Both the position numbers and the translations under genes were made by a program. DNA of 31,750 bases from JBGTBQ01 sp041749275 (GTDB lineage: Bacteria > Acidobacteriota > Blastocatellia > Pyrinomonadales > Pyrinomonadaceae), in NCBI GenBank assembly GCA_041749275.1, contig JBGTBQ010000385.1:1-31750 (forward strand), written 5' to 3'. Under the pieces are notes generated by a model. The model ran no database searches, was not told the origin of the DNA, and saw only the letters and a program-made list of their open reading frames with translations. Shown piece after piece: positions 1 through 7,794 of the stretch; position 1 is the first letter of the stretch, and the number at the start of each line of letters is the position of its first letter.

Positions 1-48
1 CGCGAAGACTACAATCAGGTGCAGCAGTTCGGCAGGCAGTGTCGGCAT
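1..48 (-). CDS. N-terminus of an unidentified protein, cut by the window edge
   Basis: An ATG on the minus strand at 48 opens a frame that stays open to the window edge and gives 16 hydrophobic residues beginning MPTLPAELLH. A GAGG ribosome-binding site lies about 8 bases upstream (near 56-60), which supports a real start. The fragment is too short to assign. A start of this kind, short and leucine-rich, is seen in some IS transposases, but that is only an impression. The rest of the gene lies outside the window. Confidence 0.35.
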   Translation of the reverse strand, partial: MPTLPAELLHLIVVFA

Positions 49-184
49 CGGAAAGACCTCTTTTGGTGAAGTTGTCTTTCTCAGCTTACGCGGCCTGCCG
101 TTACTTTTTCAAAGACCTAAAATGGATAAAGTCGAGTTTGAGTGAACTTTGCTTTTTGCATTGAGCGTGCGGCAGATTCCATTG

Positions 185-290
185 TAACGCGGAGGACGCG
201 GAGGGTTCGCGGAGAGCACGGAGAAATCCAATTACATTTTTCAGTTTTCAAATTTCAAAGCCGCATCTCTTCTCTGTGTCCTCCGCGTTA
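185..290. repeat. Inverted repeat built from short GC-rich tandem units
   Basis: A perfect 13-base arm (TAACGCGGAGGAC, 185-197) is matched by its reverse complement at 278-290. Between them the left side continues with degenerate 9-10 base units of the form (A/G)CGGAG. The element fills much of the space between the partial gene at 1-48 and the membrane-protein gene at 323. The same unit family reappears inside the 3' end of ftsW (12588-12747), so it looks like a dispersed repeat rather than a local terminator. No gene is visible in 49-322. Confidence 0.7.
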
Positions 291-322
291 AAGATCGGCG
301 CCCCTGACATTCAACCCGCCTG

Positions 323-757
323 ATGCTATTCGACATCCCCATTAGCCCACCCACGCCCGTCACTTCGCAGCCGGATGAGTTGTTGCTTTTTCTACCGTTC
401 GGCTACCTGCTCACGGTGCTGATCGAAACGCCCGTGCTCGTCGCGGGGCTATCGCGCGCGCTCACGTTGCGCCAGAGGTTTTTCGCGGGCTTCTGGCTCA
501 CGGCCTGCACCTACCCGGTCGTCGTCCTCGTCCTGCCGATTCTTTTCGCCGATGCGTCGCGCACACTCTATCTACTCGTCGCCGAAACGTTCGCGCCCAT
601 CGCGGAGTGCGTTCTCTTCTGGTTCGTCTTCGGGAGAAAACTCGACGCGGGAACGGGGGCGCAGATGAGGAACTTCGGGACGATTGTGCTGGCGAACATT
701 CTCTCTTTTATCGCCGGAGAAATACTCAACGCATTCGGCTGGTTCGGACTCGTTTGA
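323..757 (+). CDS. Small four-helix integral membrane protein, unknown function
   Basis: This 144-residue protein is dominated by hydrophobic stretches at about residues 20-40, 54-75, 82-103 and 118-138, so it probably spans the inner membrane four times. The first loop holds charged and aromatic residues (ETPVLVAGLSRALTLRQRFF). I recognise no family or catalytic motif. The first ATG was used as start; no strong ribosome-binding site precedes it. It converges with the minus-strand gene that ends at 790, with only 32 bases between them. Its being a real gene rests on the clean pattern of transmembrane segments and the lack of a better frame on the other strand. Confidence 0.6.
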   Translation: MLFDIPISPPTPVTSQPDELLLFLPFGYLLTVLIETPVLVAGLSRALTLRQRFFAGFWLTACTYPVVVLVLPILFADASRTLYLLVAETFAPIAECVLFWFVFGRKLDAGTGAQMRNFGTIVLANILSFIAGEILNAFGWFGLV

Positions 758-789
758 GGGACGGACAGGGCGGGTGGCAGGATCACGCT

Positions 790-1809
790 TCAGCCACCGC
801 CGAGCGTCACGTCGTCCGCCGTGTCACGCTTGCCGTCCGCGCCGTCGGAGCGGAGCACGAAGCGCTCGCCTGTGCCGTCATAGCGGTACGGGCGGCCCCA
901 CGGGTCAACGCGGATGACGCGCGCGATGTAGCGCGGGCTGAGTTGATCCATCAGCACTACCTCGCTATCGGCGATGACGTAGAAGCCGCGCTCTCGCCGG
1001 AAGGCTTCGAGCGCCTCCCTGATCGTCCCCAACTCCTCGCGCGCCCGCGCATCCTTTTGCGCGTTGACGGCTTGCATGATCGCGCCCACCTCCGCGCCGC
1101 CGGCGTCATTTCCGAAAACCACTTCCGTGACGCGCCACTTTCCGCGCGTGTCTTTTTCGAGACGGAAAGACGCTTCGAGTGACACCTCGGCGACCAACGA
1201 AGAAGCGAGCGCCGTCAGTTGCTTGATGGTCAGCACTCCTCTCGTCAACGGCTCGACGCTCTTGTTCTCACGCTGGCTCGCTTCGAACTCCTTCAACAAA
1301 TCTTCCAGCGCCGCGCGCGCGCCTTCGACTCTTGCGAGTCCGACCGGCTTCGACAACAGGTCAAGCCGTTCCCAGTTCCGGTCGCCGGTGCGGAATTCGA
1401 CCGCGCGCCACTTCTTCTGCTTGAGCATCGCCGGCAAGTCGCCCGTTTCGTCTTCGACCTGCTCGAAGCGAAAGGCAATCGTGACCTCGGCCAGAGCCGT
1501 CACCGGCACGGCGCCCGCGACCGAAACTTTCTTCACCTTCACCGCGCCGCTGTTCAACGCAAACCCCTGCATCTTGACAATCGCGCGCCGCGCGTCCGAT
1601 TCCTTCAGCGCCTTCTTCGGTTTCTTCTGCGCGACGGCGGCGACAGCGGGCGCGAGGCACAGCAGCGCAGCGACAAGCAAAGGGATGAGCGTTACGAGAG
1701 GCGAGATGAAAGCAGGAGACGAATGTGAGAGACAGGAAGCGATCAAGACAGGTTGCACGATTCGCCCGCCCCTTGCTTCCGCCTCCTGTCCCTGTTGATG
1801 CCCTCTCAT
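790..1809 (-). CDS. Exported protein with a pseudopilin (GspG)-like C-terminal domain
   Basis: The frame codes for 339 residues. A hydrophobic stretch at about 38-60 ending in AVAAVAQ looks like a signal peptide or anchor, so the true start is probably internal; a GTG at 1758 would give a normal-length leader, but its ribosome-binding site is weak. The middle (about 65-245) matches nothing I know. The C-terminus is recognisable: a helix with IREALEAFRRERG (about 263-275), LSPRYIARVIRVDPWGRPY (290-308) and SDGADGKRDTADD (321-333) follow the layout of the soluble part of type II secretion major pseudopilins, including the DPWG motif and the acidic calcium-binding end. The N-terminal prepilin helix and peptidase site are missing. 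It lies 4 bases after the preceding exported-protein gene and is probably co-transcribed with it. Confidence 0.7.
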   Translation of the reverse strand: MRGHQQGQEAEARGGRIVQPVLIASCLSHSSPAFISPLVTLIPLLVAALLCLAPAVAAVAQKKPKKALKESDARRAIVKMQGFALNSGAVKVKKVSVAGAVPVTALAEVTIAFRFEQVEDETGDLPAMLKQKKWRAVEFRTGDRNWERLDLLSKPVGLARVEGARAALEDLLKEFEASQRENKSVEPLTRGVLTIKQLTALASSLVAEVSLEASFRLEKDTRGKWRVTEVVFGNDAGGAEVGAIMQAVNAQKDARAREELGTIREALEAFRRERGFYVIADSEVVLMDQLSPRYIARVIRVDPWGRPYRYDGTGERFVLRSDGADGKRDTADDVTLGGG

Positions 1810-1813
1810 TTTT

Positions 1814-2548
1814 TTAGTTGTCCGGCGGGCGCATGATGTCGAAGCGCGCGAGCAGGCGGTCGGCGGCGTCGCGCGCGGCCTGCGCGAGTTGATACTCGCC
1901 GGGATACCGCTCGCGCCCGACCGGCACGGGGAGACGGACGCCGCCGATGCTCGTGGTCGAGCGGTAGGGGCGCTGCGTGACGAGGTCGTTGTACTTCAGG
2001 TCGCCGGAGACGGGCGCGTAGACGTAGAGCCTGATCGCCAGATTGCTCGGATCGGCACGCCCGACTTGGCCGCTCCCGCTCGTGCGGCTCGACATCATGT
2101 CCTCTTCGAGTTGGAGGAGGACGACGTAGGCCGCGCTCTCACTCTTCGCACGGTCGCGCGCTTCCTTGCGTGAAGCCTTGCCGCCGCGCGCGACTTCGAC
2201 CGCGGGCGACTGTCGCAGGCGGTCGAAGAAGGTCGCGCCGACGATGTCCCTCTGCGACGTGATGGAGAAATCGAGCATCAAGTTCTCGTCCTCATAGACG
2301 ACGAAGGTCGCCACCACGCCCTGCTTCTTCGACGCGCCGCGCGGCTGTGATTCAGACTCGCCCCGCGGCTCCGCGCTCGGAGCGGGCGTCGGCGCCGGAC
2401 TCTGCCGCGCCGGGTCGGTCTTGCGCCGCCCGGACTGCGCCCACGCCGTCCACGCGCCCGGAGCGAGCGCGCACAGGGCGAGGGCCACGATGACGAGAGA
2501 TAGGATGACGCCCGTTGTGCGGCGAGTTCCGGCGGGAGTTGTCGTCAT
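1814..2548 (-). CDS. Exported protein of unknown function
   Basis: This 244-residue protein starts at an ATG with a good GGAGG ribosome-binding site 6 bases upstream. The N-terminus (TTGVILSLVIVALALCALAPGAWTAWAQ without the break) forms a hydrophobic signal peptide with likely cleavage near residue 38. A Pro/Ser/Glu-rich linker follows to about residue 75, then a folded region. Segments such as AAYVVLLQLEEDMM, LAIRLYVYAPVSGDLKY and a C-terminal helix AARDAADRLLARFDI suggest an alpha/beta domain, but I do not recognise a family. It ends 4 bases before the pseudopilin-like protein gene begins, so the two likely work together or at least share a transcript. The response regulator gene lies 57 bases upstream. 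Confidence 0.65.
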   Translation of the reverse strand: MTTTPAGTRRTTGVILSLVIVALALCALAPGAWTAWAQSGRRKTDPARQSPAPTPAPSAEPRGESESQPRGASKKQGVVATFVVYEDENLMLDFSITSQRDIVGATFFDRLRQSPAVEVARGGKASRKEARDRAKSESAAYVVLLQLEEDMMSSRTSGSGQVGRADPSNLAIRLYVYAPVSGDLKYNDLVTQRPYRSTTSIGGVRLPVPVGRERYPGEYQLAQAARDAADRLLARFDIMRPPDN

Positions 2549-2605
2549 TGCTTTCCTCCGTTCCGCGTGGCCTGTACAGCGCGGCGGGCGCGGCCTGATT
2601 GAAAG

Positions 2606-3007
2606 CTACTGCTCGCTCTGTGCCTTGGCGATCAACATGCGGAGCATGACCTGTAGCTGCGATGTCGTGAACGGCTTGGGAAGGAAGACCACGGCGCCGG
2701 CGGCGAAGCTGTCCGACGAGAGTTTCGGGTTCTGCTCGGCGGTCATCATCATCACCGGGATTTTCATAAGCCGCTTCTCCGTCTTCATATAGCGGACGAG
2801 TTCCGGCCCCTGTATGTGAGGCATCATCACGTCGAAGACACACGCAACGTACTCGGCGTCCTGAAGGTGCTTGTACGCCTCGCGTCCATCACGCGCCGAA
2901 ACGACCGTATAGCCTTCCTTTTCGACGATAGCGGAGACCAGACGCAGGATCGCCGGGTCGTCGTCCGCGACGAGGATTTTGCGTGAGGCCAAAGCTTGAT
3001 CAGACAC
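2606..3007 (-). CDS. Single-domain response regulator (CheY-like receiver)
   Basis: The 133 residues make up one receiver domain and nothing else. The acidic pocket is D15/D16 (VADDDP), the phospho-acceptor is D59 (VFDVMMP), the conserved Thr is T89 (MMTAEQ) and the conserved Lys is K111 (LPKPF). There is no DNA-binding or enzymatic output domain, so it must signal by protein-protein contact. The start is a GTG with GGAGG 9 bases upstream. No histidine kinase is present nearby, so its partner is unknown. It lies between pdxA and the exported-protein genes; the 111-base gap to pdxA holds an imperfect inverted repeat. Confidence 0.92.
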   Translation of the reverse strand: MSDQALASRKILVADDDPAILRLVSAIVEKEGYTVVSARDGREAYKHLQDAEYVACVFDVMMPHIQGPELVRYMKTEKRLMKIPVMMMTAEQNPKLSSDSFAAGAVVFLPKPFTTSQLQVMLRMLIAKAQSEQ

Positions 3008-3030
3008 CCGCGGAAACCTCCGGTCTCCGA

Positions 3031-3116
3031 AGTGATGAGTGGTGCGAGGTAAGTGGTGAGCATGAAACCATTTTTATCATTTACTCAACCCTCCTCATTC
3101 ATCGCTCAACACTCCT
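3031..3116. repeat. Imperfect inverted repeat of GTGATGAG-like units
   Basis: The left arm (3031-3060) has repeated GTG/GTGAG words such as AGTGATGAGTGGTGCGAGG. The right arm (3080-3116) is close to its reverse complement (CTCAACCCTCCTCATTC, CTCAACACTCCT). Roughly two thirds of the bases can pair. It lies in the pdxA-response regulator gap and resembles the repeats at the dcw gene junctions further right in the window. Confidence 0.55.
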
Positions 3117-3118
3117 GT

Positions 3119-4189
3119 TTATACTTCCACCGCCCTGCCCCGCTCGTCGCCGCGCGCGAGTTGCGCGGCGAGCGTGATGGCCGCGACCATGCTCGAATGC
3201 TCGGCGACGCCGCGCCCCGCGATGTCGAAGGCCGTGCCGTGGTCAACCGAAGTGCGGATGAACGGCAACCCCAACGTGACGTTGACGGCCTCGCCGAACG
3301 AGAGGCACTTGACAGGGATCATCGCTTGGTCATGGTAGCACGAAACGACCGCGTCAAACTCTCCGCGCGCGGCCCGCAGGAAGATTGTATCAGCCGAGAA
3401 AGGCCCTGCCACATCAATCTCGCCGCCCTCCCGACACGCCTCGACCGCCGGGAGCATCTCCGCTGACTCTTCGACGCCGAACAGACCGCCCTCGGCTCCG
3501 TGCGGGTTTAAAGCGGCGACGGCGATGCGCGGGGAAGGAATTCCCCAGCGCTTAAGCTCGCGGTCAGTGAGCCTGACGACGCGCACGATACGCTCCTTGC
3601 GAACGAGTTGAATAGCCTCCGCTAGAGGGACGTGCGTTGAGATGAGGACGATTCGCAGGTTGGATGCCACGAAGGCCATCGCGTACTCTTCGGCGCCCGT
3701 CAGATGCGCGAGAAATTCCGTGTGGCCGGGGAAGCTGTAGCCGCCGAGGAAGAGCGCGCGCTTGTTGATCGGCGCGGTTGAAATGGCGTCCACGTGGCCC
3801 GCCGTGCATAGCTCGACCGCCGCTTCGATGTACTCGGCGGCGGCGCGGCCAGCATCGCCCGATTCGACGCCCGGCTCAATGTCGGAGCGGATGTTGTCGA
3901 GGTGGTAGATGATGGGTTCGGTGGTCTGTGCCGGGAAGAGTTCGCCGCGCCGGATGATCTCGTAGCCGCAACGCAGGTCGAGCCGGCGCGCTTGGTGGGC
4001 GAGGAGTTGCGCGTCGCCGACGATGACGGGCGCGCAAAGCGCGAGGACTTCCGGCGCGGCGACGGCCTTCAGAACGACTTCGGGGCCGATCCCCGCCGGG
4101 TCGCCCATTGTGATGCCGATGCGCGGCAGTTTCCGCTCGCCGACGTGCAGGGCGGCGACCGTGGCTGGCTCAGGTATTACGTCGCTCAT
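3119..4189 (-). CDS. pdxA: 4-hydroxythreonine-4-phosphate dehydrogenase PdxA
   Basis: PdxA oxidises 4-phosphohydroxy-L-threonine with NAD(P) in the DXP-dependent route to pyridoxal 5'-phosphate, in the cytosol. The 356-residue length is slightly above the usual 330. Family marks are GDPAGIGPE at 29-37, PGHTEFLA near 154-161, STHVPL with H186, NPHGAEGGLFG with H230, CYHDQAMIP with H286, and the near-invariant LGLPFIRTSVDHGTAFDIAGRG at the C-terminus (here split as LGLPFIRTSVDHG and TAFDIAGRG). H186, H230 and H286 match the three metal-binding histidines of the E. coli enzyme. A 20-residue leader before the conserved core suggests either a short extension or a slightly later start. The Hfq-like gene lies 114 bases upstream. 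No other vitamin B6 gene is in the window. Confidence 0.96.
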   Translation of the reverse strand: MSDVIPEPATVAALHVGERKLPRIGITMGDPAGIGPEVVLKAVAAPEVLALCAPVIVGDAQLLAHQARRLDLRCGYEIIRRGELFPAQTTEPIIYHLDNIRSDIEPGVESGDAGRAAAEYIEAAVELCTAGHVDAISTAPINKRALFLGGYSFPGHTEFLAHLTGAEEYAMAFVASNLRIVLISTHVPLAEAIQLVRKERIVRVVRLTDRELKRWGIPSPRIAVAALNPHGAEGGLFGVEESAEMLPAVEACREGGEIDVAGPFSADTIFLRAARGEFDAVVSCYHDQAMIPVKCLSFGEAVNVTLGLPFIRTSVDHGTAFDIAGRGVAEHSSMVAAITLAAQLARGDERGRAVEV

Positions 4190-4243
4190 CGCTCAAAGCC
4201 GGGACATGTGAGGGGCAGCCGAAGGAACTACTCTACAGTGCGC

Positions 4244-4278
4244 CGGCATCGCGGCGGCGGCGAGCCGCCACGATGCCG
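4244..4278 (-). terminator. GC-rich hairpin after the Hfq-like gene
   Basis: CGGCATCGCGGCGG (4244-4257) pairs with CCGCCACGATGCCG (4265-4278) with one mismatch and a short loop. It begins 25 bases past the stop codon of the Hfq-like gene and lies before pdxA. There is no run of T after the stem on the minus strand, so it may be an attenuator, a 3'-end processing structure or a weak terminator rather than a strong intrinsic one. Confidence 0.45.
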
Positions 4279-4303
4279 AAACTGTCAGGCAAGGGCGTTC
4301 CAA

Positions 4304-4753
4304 TCAGTCCTCACCGCCGTCCGAGTCGTCGTCTTCGCCGCCGCCGTCGCGGTCTTCGGCCTTGTACATGTACTTGATGTTGTGCTTCAAGAGCATGATG
4401 TTCGGCTCGCCCTTGCGGTTGATCTTCAGAGCGTTGCGGTCGTACCACTCGATGGTGCCCTCGACCTCGTCGCCGTCCATCAACACGATGACCATCAACG
4501 TGTGCGAGTCCATCTGCTTTTTGTAGTAGAAGATTTCCGCGTTGGTCTCGACGGGCGGAATTTTCTTGCGCCCCTGCGCGAAGGAGGACGCTCCGCCTTC
4601 GCGCGACGACCCTCCGCCCTCTCTCGGCGGCGCCCCGCCCGAACGGTGCGGCGGCCCGCTGCGACCCGCGCCCTCCGGGCGTTCCCTATGCTGCACACTG
4701 TCGCCCCGCCCCTTGACCTCTGCCAATGTCGTTCGAATAAGTTTGCGATTCAC
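4304..4753 (-). CDS. hfq: Hfq-like LSm-domain RNA-binding protein with disordered arms
   Basis: Residues about 72-131 look like an Hfq/LSm fold: a helix-like start FYYKKQMDSH, the Sm1-type strands MVIVLMDGDEVEGTIEWYD, and an Sm2-type end LLKHNIKYMYK whose K123-H124 match the KH of the classical Hfq YKHAI motif. Hfq hexamers bind small RNAs and mRNA and act in post-transcriptional control. This protein differs from the 70-100 residue norm. It has a Gly/Arg/Pro/Ser-rich basic N-terminal arm of about 65 residues, an insertion (NRKGEPNI) between the Sm motifs, and an acidic tail (EDDDSDGGED). The start is a GTG with GGAGG 5-6 bases upstream. It follows ftsZ but has its own candidate promoter, and is probably transcribed with pdxA. 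Assignment as Hfq is likely but the RNA-binding faces are not verified. Confidence 0.8.
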   Translation of the reverse strand: MNRKLIRTTLAEVKGRGDSVQHRERPEGAGRSGPPHRSGGAPPREGGGSSREGGASSFAQGRKKIPPVETNAEIFYYKKQMDSHTLMVIVLMDGDEVEGTIEWYDRNALKINRKGEPNIMLLKHNIKYMYKAEDRDGGGEDDDSDGGED

Positions 4754-4806
4754 CTTAGCCTCCTCACCTCCATCAATGCGTAGCCGGATAGATTGCGTAA
4801 GCGGTG

Positions 4807-4835
4807 CGTCCGGTCTTCGGATACGCGACCGGACG
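4807..4835 (-). promoter_or_regulatory. Perfect 9-bp hairpin in the hfq-like leader
   Basis: CGTCCGGTC (4807-4815) and GACCGGACG (4827-4835) are perfect inverted repeats around an 11-base loop. The structure lies 54-82 bases upstream of the GTG start of the Hfq-like gene, inside the leader predicted from the promoter at 4964-4992. It may be an RNA control element. Nothing else gene-like is visible in 4754-5044. Confidence 0.5.
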
Positions 4836-4963
4836 GCCAGACGGACAGGGCACGACGGCGGCCTTACCGTGTTCCCATTCGACGGCCTGCGGTCTGAAAA
4901 GTAAACGGACGAGAAACGGTCTTTACCCGTTGTTGAATTTCAATCCTGTCAGGGATGCGTGAC

Positions 4964-4992
4964 ATGCTACATGACCGGAGTTTAAAGTTCAA
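4964..4992 (-). promoter_or_regulatory. Candidate sigma70 promoter for the hfq-pdxA run
   Basis: On the minus strand TTGAAC (4992-4987) is followed after 17 bases by TAGCAT (4969-4964). This is a fair match to -35 and -10 boxes. It lies just past the ftsZ terminator and would give the Hfq-like mRNA a leader of about 200 bases. It is a sequence match only. Confidence 0.4.
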
Positions 4993-5008
4993 GGTGACGA
5001 GCGCGAAA

Positions 5009-5108
5009 TAGGCAGCAGGTAGTTAAATGAAAACCAGACCAATTGAAAAAGGCAGCCTTAACGAAATGACGTTTGAGGCTGCCTCTTTCTTACTGCCTAC
5101 TGCCTGCT
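5009..5108. repeat. Nested inverted repeat around the ftsZ terminator
   Basis: An outer pair, TAGGCAGCAGGTAGT (near 5009-5022) and ACTGCCTACTGCCT (5092-5105), can pair imperfectly around the perfect terminator hairpin at 5050-5084. The outer arms are made of repeated 7-8 base words (GGCAGTA/TACTGCC). The layout is the same as at several dcw gene junctions. Confidence 0.5.
5045..5084 (-). terminator. Rho-independent terminator after ftsZ
   Basis: Reading the minus strand, the 9-base stem AGGCAGCCT/AGGCTGCCT (5084-5076 with 5058-5050) is followed directly by a run of five T (5049-5045). It lies 39 bases past the ftsZ stop codon and marks the end of the long dcw transcript. Confidence 0.8.
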
Positions 5109-5122
5109 TGCCCGATGTTTGC

Positions 5123-6265
<1,143 letters not shown>

Positions 6266-6411
6266 AATTGCAATAGTCCTCTCTCTTTCAGAAGCTTCAC
6301 TAGCGGCCTCGAAAGGGCTGGTGCGGTTATCTTGGGCTGTGCGCGCCGGCCTCAACAATATATTGAGGGCTAGATATTGTGCCGGCTGGCGCGGCAGCAT
6401 ACAACATCTAC

Positions 6412-7758
6412 TCAGAAAATACCACTGAAACGATCACGAAATTTCGAGACGAGCGCGCCGAGACCGCCCGCCGAACTCGCGCGCGCCAACGAGGCCCGCA
6501 TTTCCGCGGACTTGGCGCGCTGGGCCATCAAACAGAGTCCGGCGGCGGCGGCCCACGCCGGACTCTGGATGTCTTCCACCAATCCCCCGAAGCGGTCGCG
6601 CTCCGGATAACCAAGACGCACGGGCGCGTCGAAAACCTGCTCGGCGATCTCGACCATGCCGTCGAGCAAAGAGCCTCCGCCCGTCAAGACCACGCCGCTC
6701 GAAATCTGGCCCGCCCAGCCGGAGTCGCGTATCTCGTCGGCGACATGCGAGAGAACTTCTTCGGCGCGCGGTTGTAGGATGTCACACAGTATCTGTCGCG
6801 AGAGTTGGCGCGGCGGGCGACCACCGACCGAAGGCACCTCGATCAACTCGCCGCGCTCCATCTCAGTCAGGCTCATCGAGGAGGCGCAGCCCACCGTGCG
6901 CTTGATCTTCTCCGCTTCGGGAATCGGCGTTCGCAATCCGAAGGCGATGTCGTTCGTAAAGTGCGAGCCGCCGAGCGCGAAGACCGCGGTGTGCTGCACC
7001 GCGCCGCGCTGGTAGATGACGAGACCCGTCGTCTCCGCGCCGATGTCCACAAGCGCCGCGCCAAATTCTTTGTCGTCTTCGGACAGCACCGCCTCGGCGG
7101 CGGCCAGTTGTTCGAGCACCATCTCGCCGACGACGAGACCTGCGCGGTTGACGCCGTTGATGACATTCTGGCGCGCGGTGACGGGGCTGGTCACGATATG
7201 CACCTTGACGGCCAATCTCGCGCCGATCATGCCGACCGGGTCGTTGATGCCGTCCTGATCGTCCACGATAAACTCCTGCGGCAAGCGGTCAACGATTTCG
7301 CGGCCCGCCGGGAGTTGAATCGCGCTCGCCGATTCAATCGCGCGCCGCACGTCGTCCGCCGTGATCTCGCGGTCGCGGCCCGCAACCACGGTCATCGTGG
7401 CGTGGCCGCGCCGGCTGCCGTTGCCGTGCATGTTGCCGTATGAGGCCGTCTCGCGCTCGCGGCCCGAGACGGCGACGATGGCCTGACCGTTGAAGCTCAT
7501 GATGTGCGAGCCGGAAAGATTGATGGCGACCTCTTCGGCTTCGAGACCGCTCATCCGCTCGGCCTCTTCGACGGCGCGCGTGACGGCCTCGACCGCCGCT
7601 TCAGGGTCAACGACGACGCCTTTACGCAGACCGCGCGCCTCGGAATCGCCGATGCCGACGACATTGACCATGCCGCCCTCGGCGGGTTCGCCGATGATGC
7701 AGGTCACGCGGCTCGTCCCGATGTCGAGGCCAACCGTGTGCGACACGTGTTTCACCAT
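6412..7758 (-). CDS. ftsA: Cell division protein FtsA (actin-like Z-ring anchor)
   Basis: FtsA is an actin-family ATPase that tethers FtsZ to the inner membrane and recruits later division proteins. The 448 residues show the phosphate-1 loop GLDIGTSRVTCIIGE (10-24), the second nucleotide motif ALVDIGAETTGLVIY, and VVLTGGGSLLDG of the adenosine site. The C-terminus ends in an amphipathic helix (ALVSKFRDRFSGIF) that serves as membrane-targeting sequence in this family. The 1C region carries a Gly/Asn/His-rich insertion (SYGNMHGNGSRRGHAT) not present in E. coli FtsA. The ATG at 7758 lies 37 bases after the ftsQ stop; GGAGGAG is somewhat far upstream. It is followed by ftsZ in the usual order. 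Confidence 0.97.
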   Translation of the reverse strand: MVKHVSHTVGLDIGTSRVTCIIGEPAEGGMVNVVGIGDSEARGLRKGVVVDPEAAVEAVTRAVEEAERMSGLEAEEVAINLSGSHIMSFNGQAIVAVSGRERETASYGNMHGNGSRRGHATMTVVAGRDREITADDVRRAIESASAIQLPAGREIVDRLPQEFIVDDQDGINDPVGMIGARLAVKVHIVTSPVTARQNVINGVNRAGLVVGEMVLEQLAAAEAVLSEDDKEFGAALVDIGAETTGLVIYQRGAVQHTAVFALGGSHFTNDIAFGLRTPIPEAEKIKRTVGCASSMSLTEMERGELIEVPSVGGRPPRQLSRQILCDILQPRAEEVLSHVADEIRDSGWAGQISSGVVLTGGGSLLDGMVEIAEQVFDAPVRLGYPERDRFGGLVEDIQSPAWAAAAGLCLMAQRAKSAEMRASLARASSAGGLGALVSKFRDRFSGIF

Positions 7759-7794
7759 TTCTGTTTCCGCTCCTCCGCAAACGAGTGATCCGCT

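Noticed and set aside
4754..5044. Possible tRNA or small RNA gene in the ftsZ-hfq gap
   Set aside because: The perfect hairpin at 4807-4835 is not part of a cloverleaf and no TTCGA-type arm with acceptor stem could be found.
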